This document shows positions 60,843 to 64,000 of a DNA stretch of 64,000 nt, piece after piece. Source of the stretch: Cupriavidus yeoncheonensis (lineage in GTDB: Bacteria; Pseudomonadota; Gammaproteobacteria; Burkholderiales; Burkholderiaceae). The position numbers were made by a program, and so were the translations under genes. The notes under the pieces were generated by a model. That model was not told the DNA's origin and ran no database searches. It worked only from the letters and a program-made list of their open reading frames with translations. The first letter of the stretch is position 1, and each line of letters begins with the position of its first letter. Location of the stretch: positions 1 through 64,000 of the forward strand of contig NZ_CAJPUY010000010.1 of the NCBI RefSeq assembly GCF_905397275.1, in the 5' to 3' direction.

Positions 60843-61234
60843 TCCCCCTCGACGCCACGCACCACGCGCAGCGCATCCTTTGCCGAACGCGCCACACCAG
60901 CGCGTCCGCCGTTGTCATTCACTGCCTTCAGGAACGCGGCCTGCTTTTCAGACGCGCGGCCCTTGGTCGCCTTGAATTCGATGGCCGTAAACACCGCCAC
61001 GCGCTGGCCAACCATGTCCGGCGTGACCACCACCGGCGTCAAGCCGAACAGGTCAGCGAAGCCGGCAGGCAGGCCGGTGCTGAACGGCCGCGCATTGCGC
61101 AGCAGCATGTCGCCATTCGGCAGCCTGGTTACCACTTCGCCAACCCATGCTTGACCAACGTTGGCGCGGAAATACAACCCTTCGCCAACCAGCGCATTGC
61201 GGGATTCGTTCTGGATACGGTGTTCTTCGCTCAT
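60839..61234 (-). CDS. VRR-NUC domain nuclease
   Basis: 131 residues from 61234. The nuclease pattern is visible: EGLYFRANVGQAWVGEVV, GFADLFGLTPVVV (the Asp) and FTAIEFKATKGRASEKQAAFLKAVNDNGGRAGVARSAKDAL (the E.K pair and Q). Such nucleases resolve branched DNA or trim replication products in phages. It overlaps a short gene at its start (ATGA). Confidence 0.8.
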   Translation of the reverse strand: MSEEHRIQNESRNALVGEGLYFRANVGQAWVGEVVTRLPNGDMLLRNARPFSTGLPAGFADLFGLTPVVVTPDMVGQRVAVFTAIEFKATKGRASEKQAAFLKAVNDNGGRAGVARSAKDALRVVRGVEGE

Positions 61235-61386
61235 CGCGTCTGTACCTGTTGTCGGTGCCATTCGTTCTTTGCGGCGTCCATCACGCGCCATTCCGGCCAG
61301 CTGGGGTTCTCGCGGCGGATGCGCTCGGCAATACGAGTGATGCCAGGCCGGCGCACTTCGAAATCGATGGCGTGTTCGGCGGTCAT
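61231..61386 (-). CDS. 51-residue early protein
   Basis: A short frame between the ParB-like and VRR-NUC genes reads MTAEHAIDFEVRRPGITR then IAERIRRENPSWPEWRVMDA and ends QVQTR. Its stop overlaps the next start (ATGA), like all other junctions here, and it fills a gap that would otherwise be empty. Function unknown. Confidence 0.55.
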   Translation of the reverse strand: MTAEHAIDFEVRRPGITRIAERIRRENPSWPEWRVMDAAKNEWHRQQVQTR

Positions 61387-61388
61387 GG

Positions 61389-62333
61389 TCAGGCCGCCAG
61401 CTGGGTCTGCGAAGCCTTTGCTTCTGCCTCACGCTGCTTCAGCGCCTTCCTCTCGCGCGCATGGATGACTACGCTGTGCGCCCTCAACAGCTTCAGCAGA
61501 GCCAATGCGGGCACGCTCACCTTCTGCCCCGGCGGCAGGTCGCCGTTCTGCTCGCCGATTTCGATGGCTGCTAGGCGTTCGCGCGCGTCTTTCGGCAGTG
61601 CCTGCATGAATGTGTCGACGCCTTCGACCAGGCAGTCAGTTGCCTTTGGCGGCAGCGCCTTGTCCTTGATCGTGCCGGCCGTCACCTTGTCCTTACCGGC
61701 GGCCTTCGCCTTGCCCAGTTCTTCCGCCAGCACCTTGCCAGCGTTCTCGCCGTGCTCGCGCACCATGCCAACCGCCACAGCGGCGGACACGGCGCCAGTT
61801 GCCACGGCCTGGTGGACGTCGCTATTTGCGTCAGCCAGCAGCAGCAACTGCGATACATGCTGCGGCGTCTTTCCGACCTTGCTAGCAATGCGCGTGTTGT
61901 CCCAGCCCATATTGCGCAGGCGCTTGTATCCTTCGGCCACTTCCAGCGGCTTTAAGGCGCGGCCTTCTGCGCTGGTGATGACGCGTGCCACGCGGTCGGC
62001 GTCGTTACCTTCGAACGCGACGATGGGCACCCACACTTCACCTTCCTTGTCCGTCAGGTCGGCGCCAATTTCGATGGCGCGGTGGATGCCCAGGCGGCGG
62101 CGATGGCCGTCCACGATGAACACGCCGCCTTCAGCACGCGGGCGAACTTCAAGCGCGGGATACAGGCCGCCATCCTTGATGTGCAGCGCCAGCGCTTCGA
62201 TGCTGGCTGCGAAGTCCTCATCCTCAATCCGCAGATTGAATCCGGGTTCAACGTGCAAGTCGTGCAGGCGGACCTTCATGGCGTCCGCGCGCTTGATTTC
62301 CTTGGATGCGATCTTTTGCTTAAACGATGTCAT
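61389..62333 (-). CDS. ParB-like nuclease/partition protein
   Basis: 314 residues. The ParB N-domain is clear: NLRIEDEDFAASIEALALHIKDGGLYPALEVRPRAEGGVFIVDGHRRRLGIHRAIEIG, with the GHRR box. The helix-turn-helix follows (LEVAEGYKRLRNMGWDNTRIASKVGKTPQHVSQLLLLADAN). The last third is helical and Lys/Ala-rich. In phages such proteins may maintain a circular form, bind DNA or regulate; no parA is in the window. The GGGACTA array at 53945 is a possible target. Confidence 0.82.
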   Translation of the reverse strand: MTSFKQKIASKEIKRADAMKVRLHDLHVEPGFNLRIEDEDFAASIEALALHIKDGGLYPALEVRPRAEGGVFIVDGHRRRLGIHRAIEIGADLTDKEGEVWVPIVAFEGNDADRVARVITSAEGRALKPLEVAEGYKRLRNMGWDNTRIASKVGKTPQHVSQLLLLADANSDVHQAVATGAVSAAVAVGMVREHGENAGKVLAEELGKAKAAGKDKVTAGTIKDKALPPKATDCLVEGVDTFMQALPKDARERLAAIEIGEQNGDLPPGQKVSVPALALLKLLRAHSVVIHARERKALKQREAEAKASQTQLAA

Positions 62334-62626
62334 GCCGCCAACTCCATTTCAGGGTGTTTGAAATCCGGATCACCGGGGTATCTGTCCGTGCCGTCTGCGC
62401 GATACCAGCAGAACGGCGAGCCGCGGCGGTGGGGGTAGTGATAGACGCCGCTGCCGTTACACGTGCACGTCATCGCTTTGACGTTTCGGCGGTTCATCCA
62501 CTTGTCCACGTGGTAGTTCCGCTTTCCGCAGACACGGCACTGCGGCAGGATTTGGTAATGCTCGGGATGCTTAGGGAGAACGCGCCGGGTGCGGCAGGCG
62601 CGGCAACGGCAGTGGTAGCGCATCAC
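62330..62626 (-). CDS. Early protein with zinc-ribbon cysteines
   Basis: 98 residues with several Cys pairs (YHCRCRACRTRR; LPQCRVCGKRNYHVDKWM; MTCTCNGSGVYHYPHRRGSPFCWY). The middle CxCxGxG resembles a DnaJ-like half finger. Probably a small zinc protein; role unknown. It overlaps both neighbours by 1-4 bases. Confidence 0.6.
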   Translation of the reverse strand: MMRYHCRCRACRTRRVLPKHPEHYQILPQCRVCGKRNYHVDKWMNRRNVKAMTCTCNGSGVYHYPHRRGSPFCWYRADGTDRYPGDPDFKHPEMELAA

Positions 62627-62820
62627 TACGCCCCATCAGCAGCGCGCAGTAGCGCATCCATGACGCCGCGGGTGACAACCAGGTAGTTGTCCGACTGCGC
62701 ACCCGGCTTCAGAACTGCCGGCAGGTCCTTGCGCAGTTGACGAAGGCGGCGCAGTTCGGCTTCCTGTGCGCGCACCTTGGATTCCAGTTCGACAATGCGC
62801 CGGGTGCTGAGGCCGCTCAT
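62626..62820 (-). CDS. Short coiled-coil early protein
   Basis: 64 residues from 62820. A coiled coil (TRRIVELESKVRAQEAELRRLRQLRKDL) is followed by a short VTRGVMDALLRAADG end. Its stop meets the neighbour's start with a one-base overlap. Confidence 0.55.
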   Translation of the reverse strand: MSGLSTRRIVELESKVRAQEAELRRLRQLRKDLPAVLKPGAQSDNYLVVTRGVMDALLRAADGA

Positions 62821-63020
62821 TAGAAATCCCCAACGTCCGGAAGGGCGGCAATAGCAACGCCATTCACCACATGATCCAGCCGCTTGATGCGCTGGTTCAG
62901 CATCGCGACGGTGTGCTGGTAGTGCTCCAGTGCCGCTGCAGCTTGCAGCAGTTGCAGGCGCGCTTCGCGCAGTTCGTTGGTGGCCACTTCCACCGGCTCT
63001 TTCAGTCCAAACAGCTTCAC
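62820..63020 (-). CDS. Short helical early protein with GTG start
   Basis: 66 residues starting at a GTG (63020), chosen because GGGAG lies 8 bases upstream and the frame then overlaps the next gene by 4 bases. The sequence is one long helix (VEVATNELREARLQLLQAAAALEHYQHTVAMLNQRIKRLDHVV). Function unknown. Confidence 0.55.
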   Translation of the reverse strand: MKLFGLKEPVEVATNELREARLQLLQAAAALEHYQHTVAMLNQRIKRLDHVVNGVAIAALPDVGDF

Positions 63021-63238
63021 GTCCGTACTCCCATAAAGAAAATGGCCGCGATGACCGCAGCAATGAAGAACGCCAGAACACGGCCCCACGTCACGCCATC
63101 GCGCTCCGCCTCGAACTGAATCTGCTGCATGGCCTCGCGCAGCAGTTCGTTATCGGCGCGCGCAACTTCGCGCACCAATCCGGTTGCGGCCACGGCAAAC
63201 AGCAGAAGCGCCACGATGGTCAGCAGGTACAGGTTCAT
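63017..63238 (-). CDS. Small protein with two membrane helices
   Basis: 73 residues. Hydrophobic segments are at the start (LYLLTIVALLLFAVAATGLV) and end (VLAFFIAAVIAAIFFMG), with a charged helix between (REVARADNELLREAMQQIQFEAERD). It is an inner-membrane protein of the early block; possible roles include superinfection control, but nothing in the sequence proves this. Confidence 0.6.
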   Translation of the reverse strand: MNLYLLTIVALLLFAVAATGLVREVARADNELLREAMQQIQFEAERDGVTWGRVLAFFIAAVIAAIFFMGVRT

Positions 63239-63453
63239 TCGAGGCTTCCAGAAGCGCACGCGCAGCACAGGCGCATGGTTGCGTGCGGATTTGCAGAACC
63301 CTGGCGGGCCATATTCGTGTCGAAGTACTTAGAGCCAGCCAGGATCACGCCGCGGCACTGCGGGCCGTACTGGTCGCGCCGGTCACAGCGGTGGGCCTTG
63401 CGCGCTTTGCGCCATCCACCGCCGTTCCGTGCGTACCAGTCGGCGCGCGTCAT
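63235..63453 (-). CDS. Small Cys-rich early protein
   Basis: 72 residues, basic, with CDRRDQYGPQCRGVILAGSKYFD and MRLCCACASGSL. The pattern of spaced Cys pairs resembles small zinc proteins of phages. Overlaps its left neighbour by 4 bases. Confidence 0.55.
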   Translation of the reverse strand: MTRADWYARNGGGWRKARKAHRCDRRDQYGPQCRGVILAGSKYFDTNMARQGSANPHATMRLCCACASGSLE

Positions 63454-63455
63454 GG

Positions 63456-63728
63456 TCAGGCGGCCACGCGGCCCTGGTGACCAATCAGGCCGCGACGGCC
63501 GCGCGGGAGAGTGCAGCGGCCATATTTCGCGGCGCGCGCGAGCTTGCTGCCGGCAGGACGCGGACGGCCGGGGATGCGGCTGCGAGTGCGCGGGCCACCG
63601 AATGCCAGGTGTTTCATGCTCGGGCCGCTGGACGCGATGGCTTCAGGAGTGATGACGATTTGGCCAGCGCTTTGGGCTGCGCCTGCCATTGCTGCTGCGA
63701 TTGCGCCAACGATGCCAATGCTTTTCAT
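63456..63728 (-). CDS. Small basic early protein
   Basis: 90 residues with a hydrophobic start (MKSIGIVGAIAAAMAGAAQSAG) that could be a signal or membrane segment, then a strongly basic end (GGPRTRSRIPGRPRPAGSKLARAAKYGRCTLPRGRRG). Unknown function. Confidence 0.5.
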   Translation of the reverse strand: MKSIGIVGAIAAAMAGAAQSAGQIVITPEAIASSGPSMKHLAFGGPRTRSRIPGRPRPAGSKLARAAKYGRCTLPRGRRGLIGHQGRVAA

Positions 63729-63818
63729 GCTTGCGTTCCTGTCTATCGCCGCTGTCTTGCCGCAGCGGCATCGGCGTGAAACGCATCATAGTGTTCACGC
63801 CAGATAATCGCAAGCAAT

Positions 63819-64000
63819 TTAGACAGATTGGACAGATTGCGCAGAACGGATATGTTTTCCACCGCGGGCCTGCATGACCTTCATGGCCTGATACTGTGGG
63901 TTCTTGCTGCCGCGCTGGGCGAACAACGCCACCAAGCTGCCCAGGTCTTTGCAGGCCGCTTGCTCTTGCTTCAGCCGCATGCGCGTGGCGCGCTTCTCGG
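63819..64000 (-). CDS. Partial early gene at the right edge
   Basis: The frame is open from the right edge to a stop at 63819. Its C-terminus reads MRLKQEQAACKDLGSLVALFAQRGSKNPQYQAMKVMQARGGKHIRSAQSVQSV. The 5' part is outside. The last 9 codons fall in a tandem repeat. Confidence 0.5.
   Translation of the reverse strand, partial: EKRATRMRLKQEQAACKDLGSLVALFAQRGSKNPQYQAMKVMQARGGKHIRSAQSVQSV
63822..63839. repeat. GACAGATTG tandem repeat
   Basis: GACAGATTG is repeated head to tail without mismatch. The internal CAGATTGGACA (63824-63834) also occurs at 53181-53191 in the switch region. It may be an operator, although it also codes for the end of the partial gene. Confidence 0.4.

Larger units (their letters stand above)
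26870..64000. mobile_element. Mosaic myovirus prophage, right end outside the window
   Basis: Phage genes run without a break from gpD (stop at 26934) to the right edge. The left boundary lies between the xthA promoter and 26934; the exact junction cannot be fixed without the other end. Lambda-like packaging and head genes, a P2-like contractile tail, Mu-like late control and a primase-based replication block show a mosaic origin. No integrase or transposase is in the window. No inactivating lesion was seen, so it may be functional. Confidence 0.9.

Overview
The window comes from a GC-rich betaproteobacterial chromosome, most likely Cupriavidus/Ralstonia (Burkholderiaceae). The evidence is a Bug-type solute receptor, the 180-kDa NAD-glutamate dehydrogenase, a SulP transporter, xthA, and several small Burkholderiaceae proteins. 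I infer this by reading; no database was searched.

Layout. 1-4880 is the right part of an integrative element: a DUF3987 helicase-like gene, an AlpA-like regulator and a P4-type integrase. It ends in the 3' part of a tRNA-Pro gene (4836-4880) followed by the native tRNA terminator. 4900-7660 is a decayed second element with a frameshifted integrase and a methyltransferase remnant. 7736-26800 is host backbone: lipoprotein/OmpA pair, a DUF985 cupin broken by a 7-bp repeat, NAD-GDH, a MarR-like regulator, an acyl-CoA transferase, a Bug receptor, two identical tRNA-Lys genes flanking a LysR/8-oxoguanine-deaminase pair, SulP and exonuclease III. From about 26870 to the right edge lies a prophage that is not complete in the window (no integrase seen).

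The prophage is a mosaic myovirus. Nearly everything is on the minus strand, read right to left. From the right: an early block (small genes, ParB-like, VRR-NUC, C5 methyltransferase, HNH, primase-helicase), a switch region (MerR-like gene on plus, Mor/C-family activator on minus), a lysis cassette (holin, SAR endolysin, Rz/Rz1), a lambda-like packaging/head module (TerS, TerL, connector, portal, protease-capsid fusion, FII/Z/U-like genes) and a P2-like contractile tail (V W J I, spike, fibre, sheath, tube, E/E', tape measure, U, X, D). A cargo cassette with an O-antigen ligase/polymerase-like membrane protein sits between spike and fibre.

The most notable observation is a 20-bp element, GGAAATAACCCAAGAGGAAC, present six times in the late region in one orientation. 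Each copy lies exactly 17 bp upstream of a hexamer resembling the -10 box. They stand before holin/lysis, connector/portal, capsid, W-J-I, tail fibre and sheath. I read them as a family of late promoters whose -35 region is an activator site, with the Mor/C-family protein at 52690-53142 as the likely activator, as C does in phage Mu. Some copies lie inside upstream coding sequence. Other observations include a -1 slippery site in gpE, an iteron-like GGGACTA array, alternative hairpins upstream of TerS, an sRNA candidate antisense to the DUF3987 leader, and repeated or inserted domains in spike and sheath.
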